DNA of 64,000 nt, taken from an uncultured Chloroflexales bacterium. Lineage in GTDB: Bacteria > Chloroflexota > Chloroflexia > Chloroflexales > Chloroflexaceae. Below the pieces are notes generated by a model. The model did no database searches. It had not been told where the DNA came from and was given only the letters and a program-made list of their open reading frames with translations. Location of the stretch: the NCBI GenBank assembly GCA_937967405.1, contig CALCJV010000022.1, positions 42,670 through 106,669 of the forward strand. The letters are read 5' to 3'. Below, in pieces: positions 1-8,767 of this stretch (positions are counted from its first letter, which is position 1; each line of letters begins with the position of its first letter). Made by a program: the position numbers and the translations under genes.

Positions 1-1158
1 GGCTGCTGCTGCCAGTCTTAAGCGGTCGCGAACATTTGCCGGATCAGTTGTGCCTGCCGTGTAGAGGCGCACAAACTCGGTATCTTTGATCAGCATATCA
101 TAGGCAACCTGTAGTTGCTCGCAATCGGTGATGCTGCCGCGCTCCAGCCGTTTCGCAATCCCGTACATCACGGCATCGTAGACGGGCGCATTGATGGCAC
201 GCTTCGGACGAAAGGGCCGCTCGCCTAGGCAGCGATGCACCGTGTCAATCGTATTCGTAAAAACCCGCACCAACTCGGTTTCTGACTGTTTCTCTAGTTC
301 GCGGTTATCGCGCATATACTTATTCAGAAACGTAAGTAACGGCTTTTCGTATTGCTCTAAATTATAGTACAATGCAAAGAAACGCAGAATCAGTTCTTGG
401 TCTTTCATCCGTTGATTGACCGGCCCAAAAATACTGCGCCAGTTGGTATACGTATTGAGGTCTTGCAAGAGCCTGAGCAGCTTGCCCTGATAGATACTGG
501 CCCGTATCTCCTGTGGCTGAAGCGATACACCGCCCGTATTGAGCCGTTCAAAGATGTAGTAGATGCTACTGCTGTCCTCTTCTTCAGGCTTATCCTGTTT
601 GATTACTGTAGCATGGATAATCGCATTGTCCAAGTCTCGCCGATCACGCGGTTCGAGATCGGCGTAGGCTTTACCCTCAAATTCGGGGTTGAGCGGTTTG
701 TTGCGCTCGCCTTTTAGGATAAATGGGACTGTGCCTTCACCTTTGGGGAACATCCCATCATAGAAATGGCGCAGGCTCCGCAGGCGTTGCTGGCCATCTA
801 TCACGAGCAGCTGGCGCGTCTTGGGATCAATCGCCAGAAAGATACCGGGCACTGGTAAACCCAACAGCAACGATTCGATGAAGCGGGAAGCCCGCGCTTG
901 GGTCCAGACATACTTGCGCTGAAATTCCGGTACAATGATGTCTTCATCACGAATACGTTGCACCAACCCACGCACATCATAATCAGCTCCATAGCTAGAG
1001 ATGGAGTAGGTAAAGGGCGTTTCTTTATCCTCAAGCGTGTCTTCGATGTCTTTGCGCTGTTCGACATCAGCGAGAACTTGCTGTTCATAGTCAAGGAGAT
1101 CGGTGTCAGATGGATCGGTTGGGGGGGCTGAAGTGCGTTCTAGGTCGTGCATACGCAT
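1..1158 (-). CDS. DUF262 domain protein (GmrSD-N-like), C-terminus cut by window edge
   Basis: Not in the ORF track because no stop lies in the window. I translated 386 open codons from the ATG at 1158 to base 1. An AAAGGAACG ribosome site sits just before the start. Residues ~72-85 read DEDIIVPEFQRKYVW, residues ~121-126 read DGQQRL, and further on comes IFERLNTGGV. These are hallmarks of DUF262, the ParB/Srx-fold nuclease-like N-terminal module of GmrSD-type restriction and other defence proteins. It lies 66 bp beyond the ABC permease gene on the same strand, so it could be read from that operon. Whether a DUF1524 HNH module follows cannot be seen. The family call is firm; a defence role is inference. 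Confidence 0.85.
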   Translation of the reverse strand, partial: MRMHDLERTSAPPTDPSDTDLLDYEQQVLADVEQRKDIEDTLEDKETPFTYSISSYGADYDVRGLVQRIRDEDIIVPEFQRKYVWTQARASRFIESLLLGLPVPGIFLAIDPKTRQLLVIDGQQRLRSLRHFYDGMFPKGEGTVPFILKGERNKPLNPEFEGKAYADLEPRDRRDLDNAIIHATVIKQDKPEEEDSSSIYYIFERLNTGGVSLQPQEIRASIYQGKLLRLLQDLNTYTNWRSIFGPVNQRMKDQELILRFFALYYNLEQYEKPLLTFLNKYMRDNRELEKQSETELVRVFTNTIDTVHRCLGERPFRPKRAINAPVYDAVMYGIAKRLERGSITDCEQLQVAYDMLIKDTEFVRLYTAGTTDPANVRDRLRLAAAA

Positions 1159-1224
1159 CGTTCCTTTCATTGGAAGAATCGCCTCAACAATATGGACAGT
1201 ATAGCATATCCCTAGCTTCCCCCC

Positions 1225-2217
1225 TCACGGGCGGCGGAAGGGCTGCCCTAGCGCGGCGGGTGCAGCCGTATTCAGCCGTGCAAGCACGTGTTGCACGGGC
1301 TGGCTGAGCGGTGCGGGCAGTTGCTCGATCCAGCGTTGCAGGGTCGGGTTGCTGCCTGCATTCACTAGCACGAGGATCAGGATCATCAGCGCAAACGGCG
1401 CAACTTGGAAAATCTGGGTGGGGACGTTCGGGATGAGACTCTGCGAGCGTGTGGCAAAGAGCTGCAATGCACCGAAGAGGTAGCAGCCAAAGGCCACGCG
1501 CCATGGGTTCCAGCCGCCAAAGATCACAATCGCCAGCGCAATCCAGCCTGTGCCTGCAATGTGGCGGTAGCTCCAGCCCTGCTTCAGATCGAGCGTGTAG
1601 GCCGCCCCCGCAATGCCCACCAACGCCCCACCCAGCAGCACATACAACAGCTGCAACGGCAACACTGGCACACCCCGCGCATAGGCCGTCGTGGGGCGTT
1701 CGCCCAGTGCGCGGAGCGTCAGCCCAGCGCGGGTGCGGAACAGAAACCACCATACCAGTGGCACGAGCAGGAAGCTCGCATAGATCAGCAGATTGTGTTG
1801 GAACAAGACCTGCCCCAAGATCGGTAGGTCTTGCAGCACGGGGATTGGCTGCGCGGGCACGGCTACGCCCGGGATCCGCACGTAGGGGTTGCCCAGAAAC
1901 GAAGATAGATCGGTGCAGAGCAGCGCAAGCACAAAGCCTACTGCCGTCTGCGAGAGGCGTAAGCCAAGACTGACAAAACACAGTACCAGTGCCACGAGCA
2001 TGCCCACGCCGGCCGCCGCCACAAAGCCGAGCAGCACATTCTGGGTATGCACCCCGACGGCAAAGCCCGTCATGGCAGCAAGCAGCATCTTGCCATCAAG
2101 GGAGAGGTTAACCACGCCGGACCGCTCGGTGATCGTCTCGCCCATCGTGGCAAAGATCAGCGGTGCGGCTCCCGCGAGGATCGCCGCAAGGTTAATCAAG
2201 ATTTGCTGGGTATCCAT
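1225..2217 (-). CDS. BMP-type ABC transporter permease, second subunit
   Basis: Inner-membrane permease of the BPD_transp_2 family (330 aa), mostly hydrophobic with about eight to nine membrane segments. The opening stretch LIFATMGETITERSGVVNLS and the following DGKML are typical of the smaller permease partnered with BMP/PnrA-type nucleoside-binding lipoproteins (YufQ/PnrE-like). It is the last gene of a four-gene operon: binding protein, ATPase, permease 1, permease 2. The gap to permease 1 is only 39 bp and contains an AACAGGTGTCAGGTGG repeat fragment. Substrate is inferred to be a nucleoside from family membership; other small solutes are possible. Confidence 0.88.
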   Translation of the reverse strand: MDTQQILINLAAILAGAAPLIFATMGETITERSGVVNLSLDGKMLLAAMTGFAVGVHTQNVLLGFVAAAGVGMLVALVLCFVSLGLRLSQTAVGFVLALLCTDLSSFLGNPYVRIPGVAVPAQPIPVLQDLPILGQVLFQHNLLIYASFLLVPLVWWFLFRTRAGLTLRALGERPTTAYARGVPVLPLQLLYVLLGGALVGIAGAAYTLDLKQGWSYRHIAGTGWIALAIVIFGGWNPWRVAFGCYLFGALQLFATRSQSLIPNVPTQIFQVAPFALMILILVLVNAGSNPTLQRWIEQLPAPLSQPVQHVLARLNTAAPAALGQPFRRP

Positions 2218-2256
2218 TGGCTTTCCTTTCGGTAACAGGTGTCAGGTGGCGGATAG

Positions 2257-3345
2257 TTATCGTCTGCGCTCCTGCACACCCTGCGCGATCAGGGCAAACA
2301 GTACCAGCGTGCCCTGCAACACACCGGCAATGCTGCTATCTATACCGAGCTGCAACGGGAGCTGGATGCTGCCGATGGAGAAGCTCGCAAACAGAATGGC
2401 GACGGGCCCGACCCAGACTGGATTGAAGCGCACCAGCAGGACCACTAACAGGGCGAGAAAGCCGATCCCACTTGAAATATTGGGGATCAGGGCACGATAC
2501 ACCGCAAGGATTTGCAAGGCTCCGGCTAGCCCCGCCAGTGCGCCACATCCTGCCAGCGATTGGACCAGTCGGGCGTGGGCGGGCACACCGAGCCGTTCGG
2601 CGGCGGCAAGGTTCAATCCGGTGGCGCGTAGTTCCAAGCCCCAGTGTGTGCGGGTCAGTGCAAACCAGACCACGCTGATGCCAACAAGGGCGATGATCGG
2701 GGCGAGGGGCACAAGCCGACTACCTTCAAGTGTTGGGAGCCACAGAGCTTCGGGGAGCGGTTCAGTACCGGACATGGAGGCTACGCCGGGCCGCTTCCAC
2801 GGCCCGAAGACGAGATACAGGGTGATGCCGATGGCGATGAAGTTTAGGCCTAAGCCGACGAAAATCTCACTGACGTTGGTATACAGGCGCAGCACGCCGA
2901 CGAGCAACGCCCACAGCATACCACCGCTTGCACCCGCACTGAGGGCGAGTAGCCACAGCACTGGCGGCGGCAGATCGGGCAGCAGCCGCAAGGGAACCAT
3001 GGCGAGCACCGCGCCGATCACGATCTGTCCCTCGATGCCAAGATTGTACAATCCAGCCGAGAAGGTCAACGTTAAGCCTGCTGAACAAAGCAGGAGCGGG
3101 GCGGTCAGCATAATCAGATCAGCGATAGTGCGCGGATTGCGAAACGCACCCGACAGGATCAGGCGATAGGCTTCAAGCGGGGCTGTCCCTGATGCCAACA
3201 GGACGAGTGTGGTGAACAGGAGCGTTCCACCAATGATGATCGCCGCCGATGTGAGCAGTTGTATGGCAGGCTGCATGCGTGTACGTGGGAGAGGCGGCGC
3301 GGGCAAGGCTTCGGGGGTGGTTTCGGTGGGAAGGTTATCCGTCAC
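2257..3345 (-). CDS. BMP-type ABC transporter permease, first subunit
   Basis: Larger permease of the same transporter (362 aa, BPD_transp_2 family, YufP/PnrD-like). A Pro-rich cytoplasmic N-terminus of about 25 residues precedes roughly ten hydrophobic segments. The motif LTFSAGLYNLGIEGQIVIGA is the usual permease signature in this family. Start is a GTG at 3345 that overlaps the end of the ATPase gene by 11 bp, indicating translational coupling. It forms the membrane channel with the product of 1225-2217. Confidence in family is high; solute identity is not shown by sequence. Confidence 0.88.
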   Translation of the reverse strand: MTDNLPTETTPEALPAPPLPRTRMQPAIQLLTSAAIIIGGTLLFTTLVLLASGTAPLEAYRLILSGAFRNPRTIADLIMLTAPLLLCSAGLTLTFSAGLYNLGIEGQIVIGAVLAMVPLRLLPDLPPPVLWLLALSAGASGGMLWALLVGVLRLYTNVSEIFVGLGLNFIAIGITLYLVFGPWKRPGVASMSGTEPLPEALWLPTLEGSRLVPLAPIIALVGISVVWFALTRTHWGLELRATGLNLAAAERLGVPAHARLVQSLAGCGALAGLAGALQILAVYRALIPNISSGIGFLALLVVLLVRFNPVWVGPVAILFASFSIGSIQLPLQLGIDSSIAGVLQGTLVLFALIAQGVQERRR

Positions 3346-4843
3346 GGGCGGCTACCTCAGCAAAGCCCACCCCGCCAATCAACTCGGCAAGGCGGGTGGC
3401 GGTCATTGTGGCGCACGGCAGCAGGTGCGACACCTGTCCGCCAAAGAAGACTAAGAGCAGATCGCTGTAGTCGAGTAGTTCATCGAAATCGGCAGAAGCA
3501 AACACAATCGCCGTGCCCTCTGTACGGCGGTGCAGCAGACGTTGCCAGATCGCTCGCGCCGAAACCACATCGAGGCCACGGGTCGGCTGATCGAACAGCA
3601 GTCCGGTGCATTCGGCCGACAAGAGGGCCAGCATCGCCCGTTGCTGATTGCCGCCCGAAAGCGATGCAAGCGGTGTATCGGGCGTGGCTTTGATGTTGTA
3701 AGCAGCAATGGCCGTTTCGGCTTGGGTGCAGGCATCCGCACGATTGATGATTAACCCGTGCGGCTTCCTCGTGAGGAGCAGATGCTCAGTCAGGGTCAGT
3801 GCGCCGATCACGCCATCGTGCATCCGGTCGGCGGGCAGATACTCTATGCCTGCTGCCCGAAATGCGCGGTACGGGGCGCGGGTCACATCTACACCATGGA
3901 GGAGGAGCTGCCCCCGTTCGGGGCGCAAGCGTCCCGCCAGCAGGCGCAGCAACACCTGCTGGCCACTGCCATCTAGCCCGCACAAGCCAACCACGCAGCC
4001 ACGCGGCAGGCTCAGGGTCAGGTTGGACACGGTCAGGGCCCCCTCACGCACAGTGATCTGATTGAGCTGCCAGACGGGGGTTGCCGACGCTGGGGTGGGT
4101 GGCGCGGTGGTGGGGCGGGGCGGAGCGGGTGCGCCCTCCTGTCCAAACATCAGCTTAATCAGTTCGGCTTGCGGCTGCGGCATTGCAAGCTGTGGGCCAA
4201 CTACGCGCCCATTGCGGAGGATGCTCACCGTTTGGCAGAGTTCGGCAACTTCGTCGAGCTTGTGCGAGACAAACAGCACCGTCTCGCCCTGTGCAGTGAG
4301 GCGACGCAGCGCAGCAAACAGAGCCGTTTTCTGGGCGGCAGTAATGCCGGTGGTTGGCTCATCGAGGATCAGCACCTTTACGCCGCACGCAAGCAGGCGC
4401 ATAATTTCGAGTTGCTGGCGTTGCCCAACCGTCAGGCGGGCAAGCGGCTGATCGGGTGCGACGGTGAAGCCGAGCTGCTGGTTGAGCTGGATGAGTCGCT
4501 GGCGGGCGACGGCAAGGCTGGGCAGGGCCCGACGGGGGCTAGCGCAGAAGAAGTTCTCAAGGGCACTGAAGGCAGGTATGTCCATGGGGTCTTGATGCAC
4601 CATGCCTACCCCAGCCGCCAGTGCTGCTGCTGGCGTGTGCAGGCGAGCGGGCTGCCCATCGAGCAGCACCTCGCCGCTGTCGCGCTGGAGAAAGCCCGCC
4701 AGCAGCTTCATCAGGGTGCTTTTGCCTGCGCCATTCTCGCCCAGAATGCCGTGAATGTTGCCCGCCGCAAAGCTCAGGCTGATCGCATCATTGGCTCGCA
4801 AGCTGCCAAACGTTTTCGTCAAATTGCGGATCTGAACATCCAT
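3335..4843 (-). CDS. BMP-type ABC transporter ATPase (double nucleotide-binding domain)
   Basis: Energy subunit with two fused ABC domains (~502 aa), like YufO/RbsA-class proteins. The first domain has Walker A GENGAGKST near residue 35, signature LTVGQRQQ and Walker B LILDEPTTG. The second has the naturally degenerate P-loop GLDGSGQQ, the signature SLSGGNQQR and FDQPTRGLD, as usual in this family. I chose the ATG at 4843 over the track's TTG at 4888 because homologues begin at MDVQIRNLTKTFG and the TTG falls inside a 12-bp-stem hairpin; no clear Shine-Dalgarno precedes either. It is followed by the overlapping permease gene. Confidence 0.9.
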   Translation of the reverse strand: MDVQIRNLTKTFGSLRANDAISLSFAAGNIHGILGENGAGKSTLMKLLAGFLQRDSGEVLLDGQPARLHTPAAALAAGVGMVHQDPMDIPAFSALENFFCASPRRALPSLAVARQRLIQLNQQLGFTVAPDQPLARLTVGQRQQLEIMRLLACGVKVLILDEPTTGITAAQKTALFAALRRLTAQGETVLFVSHKLDEVAELCQTVSILRNGRVVGPQLAMPQPQAELIKLMFGQEGAPAPPRPTTAPPTPASATPVWQLNQITVREGALTVSNLTLSLPRGCVVGLCGLDGSGQQVLLRLLAGRLRPERGQLLLHGVDVTRAPYRAFRAAGIEYLPADRMHDGVIGALTLTEHLLLTRKPHGLIINRADACTQAETAIAAYNIKATPDTPLASLSGGNQQRAMLALLSAECTGLLFDQPTRGLDVVSARAIWQRLLHRRTEGTAIVFASADFDELLDYSDLLLVFFGGQVSHLLPCATMTATRLAELIGGVGFAEVAARDG

Positions 4844-4881
4844 TGGGCGATACCGTGTTGGTGCGCTCGGTGTGGCGACAA

Positions 4882-4914
4882 GCGGCAAGCGGGAGCCGTA
4901 CCCCCGCTTGCCGC
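4882..4914 (-). promoter_or_regulatory. Intercistronic hairpin between binding protein and ATPase genes
   Basis: A perfect 12-bp inverted repeat, GCGGCAAGCGGG and CCCGCTTGCCGC, flanks a 9-base loop. It starts 17 bp after the binding-protein stop codon. No U-tract follows on the minus strand, so it looks more like an RNA-stabilising or attenuating element than a classical terminator. Such an element would favour binding protein over membrane subunits, a common need in ABC systems (inference). Confidence 0.6.
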
Positions 4915-4930
4915 CTATGCTAGATTATGG

Positions 4931-6193
4931 TTACTGGCTTCGTCCGGTAATTCCTTCGAGCAGTTGCGGCATATACCAGATCTGCTCATCGGTGGCAACT
5001 TCACCTTCGGCAAGGAAGACGGTACCGTCTTGAAATTTGAGCGGGCCGGTAAACAGGCTGATGCTGCCATCCGCTAGCCCCGCGATGAACTCATCCAGTT
5101 GGGCACTCGCTTCATCGCTCAAGCCTGCGCCCTTGATAAAGCCGATAGCACTGGTATCCTTGTTGTTGATGTCGGTCCAGTCAGGGTCGAGCCACTGCCA
5201 CGCAGGTTCCCATGTTCCTTGTTTGGCGGCAGTTAGGATTTGCAGATAGGCAGGGCCCCAGTGGAAGTAGGGTACACCCAGACACACGGCTTCGGCTTGG
5301 GCACATGCCCCCTCAAAGTCGTAGGGCAGAGCAAAGACGGGCGTGCCTGCTTGGGTGGCTTTGTTCGCTTCAATCAGGGCTTCCGTCGTGTCAATGCCAG
5401 AGATGATGACATCCGTGCCGGAGTTGATGAAGTCATTGGCGACTTGGGTCGGGTCGAGGGTCACGCCGGGAATGTTGAACCAGAAGCCGATCCACGTCAC
5501 TTCAAAGGAAAGATCGGCGGGATCGTTGCCGCGCAGTTCGGTCCAGCAATGGCGTGCGCCGAGAAAGGCGGAGTTGACGAGGCGGCGGGTTTCGTCGTTA
5601 ATCAGCGGGCCAAGGTAGCTGATACGTCCTGACTTCGTCGTGAGGGCGGCGGCACAGCCAGCAATCATTTTGCCATACTCCATCTTGCCCATAACGTTGC
5701 CGAGATTGGCAGGAGCCAGCCCAGTCAGGACATCATCGCCCGAAGCATGAATGAAGATCACGTCGGGGTGGGCTTTGGCGGCTTCGCGGGTTCCATCCTT
5801 GAAATCATCGGAGTTGGTGATAATCAGCTTTGCGCCCTGAGCCACCAGTTCATCTACCACCTGCACCACCTGTACATTCGGCTTGTCCGCCGGATTGACT
5901 TTGTCAATGTAGATGAACTTGCTGCCGGGGAGCCGCTCTTCGGCATACAGTGCACCCTCGTAGTGGGCTTGGCTCCAGCCGCCGTCGTTGATGGGCCCTA
6001 CCAGCACCATCCCGAACACAAACGGTTCATTGGATGGATCGGCGGCTGGGGTTTCGGTAGCAGCTGAGGCTTCGGTCGGGGCAGGGGCTTCGGTCGGAGT
6101 CGGTGCGGAGCCGCCACACGCACTGAGCAGGATGCTGCCAAGCATGAGCAGCACAATGATCAATTGTGCCCGCAAGAACATAGTCGGTTGCAT
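4931..6193 (-). CDS. BMP-family substrate-binding lipoprotein
   Basis: Exported solute receptor of a BMP/PnrA-type ABC transporter (420 aa). A hydrophobic signal peptide ends in the lipobox LLSAC with the lipidated Cys at residue 26, followed by a flexible Pro/Thr/Glu/Ala linker. The mature part starts with FVFGMVLVGPINDGGWSQ, the typical BMP beta-strand and ligand loop, and contains KLIITNSDDFKDG. First gene of the operon with ATPase and two permeases. A strong promoter lies about 220 bp upstream, leaving a roughly 210-nt leader. Family PF02608 proteins usually bind nucleosides; the exact ligand is not determinable here. Confidence 0.92.
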   Translation of the reverse strand: MQPTMFLRAQLIIVLLMLGSILLSACGGSAPTPTEAPAPTEASAATETPAADPSNEPFVFGMVLVGPINDGGWSQAHYEGALYAEERLPGSKFIYIDKVNPADKPNVQVVQVVDELVAQGAKLIITNSDDFKDGTREAAKAHPDVIFIHASGDDVLTGLAPANLGNVMGKMEYGKMIAGCAAALTTKSGRISYLGPLINDETRRLVNSAFLGARHCWTELRGNDPADLSFEVTWIGFWFNIPGVTLDPTQVANDFINSGTDVIISGIDTTEALIEANKATQAGTPVFALPYDFEGACAQAEAVCLGVPYFHWGPAYLQILTAAKQGTWEPAWQWLDPDWTDINNKDTSAIGFIKGAGLSDEASAQLDEFIAGLADGSISLFTGPLKFQDGTVFLAEGEVATDEQIWYMPQLLEGITGRSQ

Positions 6194-6412
6194 TCGGTTT
6201 CTCCCTCAAATCGGTATAACGAGAATCTATAACCCGGCTGCATCGCTGTGACCCAGATTGCCGCAGGGCCCGACGCAGGCTTCGGGACAACATCAACACC
6301 GCAGGGTGGTTCCTGTGATCAGGCACACGCCGGGCTACATTGCCGTTTGGGGATTGAACTCACGTTTTGAGTTGGGTGTTACGTTTGTCTCAGGCAAGTG
6401 AGGTTAACGAAA

Positions 6413-6441
6413 AGTATAGTAGAGGATGGGGCAACTGTCAA
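6413..6441 (-). promoter_or_regulatory. Sigma70-type promoter of the BMP transporter operon
   Basis: On the minus strand the -35 box is TTGACA (plus-strand TGTCAA at 6436-6441) and the -10 box is TATACT (plus-strand AGTATA at 6413-6418), with exactly 17 bp between. Predicted start is near 6405, giving a leader of about 210 nt before the lipoprotein ATG. Confidence 0.75.
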
Positions 6442-6557
6442 GGTTGCGAGAGCGACACCACCAGCCGCTTTGCTTGGGCGGCTCCTGCCATAGCGCGTAC
6501 CGCACCGGCATGGCCTCGTCATCCGTGCCACGTCCCCCAGCCCAAACATGTATCGCG

Positions 6558-6588
6558 TATAATGAGTGTATCGGCTGCCACAGCCGAT
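6558..6588 (+). promoter_or_regulatory. ruvB -10 box and start-site palindrome
   Basis: A TATAAT at 6558-6563 is followed at 6570-6588 by a perfect 8-bp inverted repeat, ATCGGCTG-CCA-CAGCCGAT, about where transcription would begin. No convincing -35 is seen. The palindrome could be an operator or the first hairpin of the leader. A second possible -10, TATACT, lies at 6622-6627. Confidence 0.4.
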
Positions 6589-6685
6589 CCGTGTTGCGCC
6601 TCACCCAGCGAGGAGCTGTGCTATACTTGTGCTACACCGCTCTGGTGCGGGCCAATCCGAAGCGCACCTCCACTAATCACGAGCA

Positions 6686-7744
6686 ATGCCCATGAACGAT
6701 GAAGAACGCCTGCTTAATCCGCATGTCCAAACCGAAGAAGCCCAAACTGAAAAGAGCCTGCGCCCGCGTATGCTTTCCGAGTTCATCGGGCAAGAGAAAG
6801 TGGTGCAGCAGCTCCGGATTGCCATTGCGGCGGCACGCGGGCGCAACGAGCCACTCGATCATACCCTGTTCTACGGGCCACCCGGCTTGGGCAAAACGTC
6901 GCTGGCGGGCGTGCTAGCCAATGAGATGGGGGTCAATCTCAAGATCACCAGTGGCCCGGCGATTGAGCGAGCGGGCGATCTGGCCGCGATCTTGACTAAT
7001 CTCCAGAAAGATGACCTGCTCTTTATTGATGAAGTCCATCGCCTCAATCGTGCGGTGGAAGAGGTGCTGTATCCGGCGATGGAGGATTTTGCGCTTGACT
7101 TGATTGTCGGCAAAGGCCCCGGCGCACGCAACCTGCGCCTGAAGCTGCCGCGCTTCACCGTCATCGGCGCAACCACCCGTGTTGCCTTGCTGACTTCGCC
7201 ACTGCGAGATCGCTTCGGCGCAATTCATCGCCTCGAATTCTACTCGGCTGAAGCTATGCGCGAGATTATCGAACGCTCTGCCCGCATCCTCAAAGTGGCG
7301 ATTGAGCCAGACGGTGCGTATGAAATCGGGCGACGCGCACGCGGCACACCCCGCATCGGCAACCGCCTGCTGCGCCGTGTGCGCGACTACGCACAGGTGG
7401 TGGCCGATGGAGTGATTACGCTGGAGGTTGCCCGCACGGCCCTGCACACGCTTGAAGTGGATGAACTGGGGCTGGATGAGAATGACCGCCGCCTGCTGCA
7501 TGCGATCATCACCCTCTTTGATGGCGGCCCCGTCGGGCTATCCACGCTGGCGGCGGCAACGGCGGAAGAAGTAGATGCGATTGAGGATGTGTATGAGCCG
7601 TTCCTGATCCAGCTCGGCTTTGTGCAGCGCACCCCGCGTGGGCGGATTGCCACCCAACGCGCCTATGTGCATCTCGGCATCCCCTACAGCGAGAGCCACG
7701 CTACCAAAGCGTTACCACCCGATGAGGATGCCGAACAAGCACGG

Positions 7745-7753
<9 letters not shown>
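6686..7753 (+). CDS. ruvB: Holliday junction branch-migration ATPase RuvB
   Basis: Hexameric AAA+ motor that drives branch migration with RuvA during recombination repair. The 355-aa length is normal. Visible are [10 protein letters not shown] near residue 30, Walker A GPPGLGKT at ~64-71, Walker B FIDEVHRL, the sensor/arginine region VIGATTR and SPLRDRFG, and the C-terminal winged helix ending in [12 protein letters not shown]. The start may be ATG 6686 or ATG 6692; neither has a strong Shine-Dalgarno. ruvA and ruvC are not adjacent. Its last 9 bp overlap the convergent ABC ATPase gene. Confidence 0.97.
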
Positions 7754-8755
<1,002 letters not shown>

Positions 8756-8767
8756 CGGTGGCGATCC

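Larger units (their letters stand above)
6194..6685. other. Divergent intergenic region between BMP operon and ruvB
   Basis: Nearly 500 bp without a credible gene. It holds the minus-strand promoter of the BMP operon (6413-6441), the long leader of that operon (about 6194-6405), a TATAAT box for ruvB (6558-6563) and a small palindrome (6570-6588). The leader has short GC-rich inverted repeats such as CCCGA...TCGGG around 6264-6285 but no riboswitch consensus I recognise. ORFs listed by the track here lack ribosome sites and homology. Confidence 0.6.

Noticed and set aside
1184-1981. 265-aa minus-strand ORF
   Set aside because: Out-of-frame shadow of the permease at 1225-2217, Cys/Arg/Ala-rich with no membrane pattern.
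1889-3169. 426-aa plus-strand ORF
   Set aside because: It lies antisense to two well-supported ABC permease genes, has Ser/Thr/Arg-rich low-complexity composition and no ribosome site.
3335-4843. Gln in place of the catalytic Glu (FDQPTRG) and missing P-loop Lys in the second ABC domain
   Set aside because: These changes are usual for the second domain of this ATPase family, so they are not evidence of a defect.
6194-6405. Cobalamin, TPP or purine riboswitch in the BMP leader
   Set aside because: No B12 box, TPP core or purine-aptamer consensus could be found by eye.
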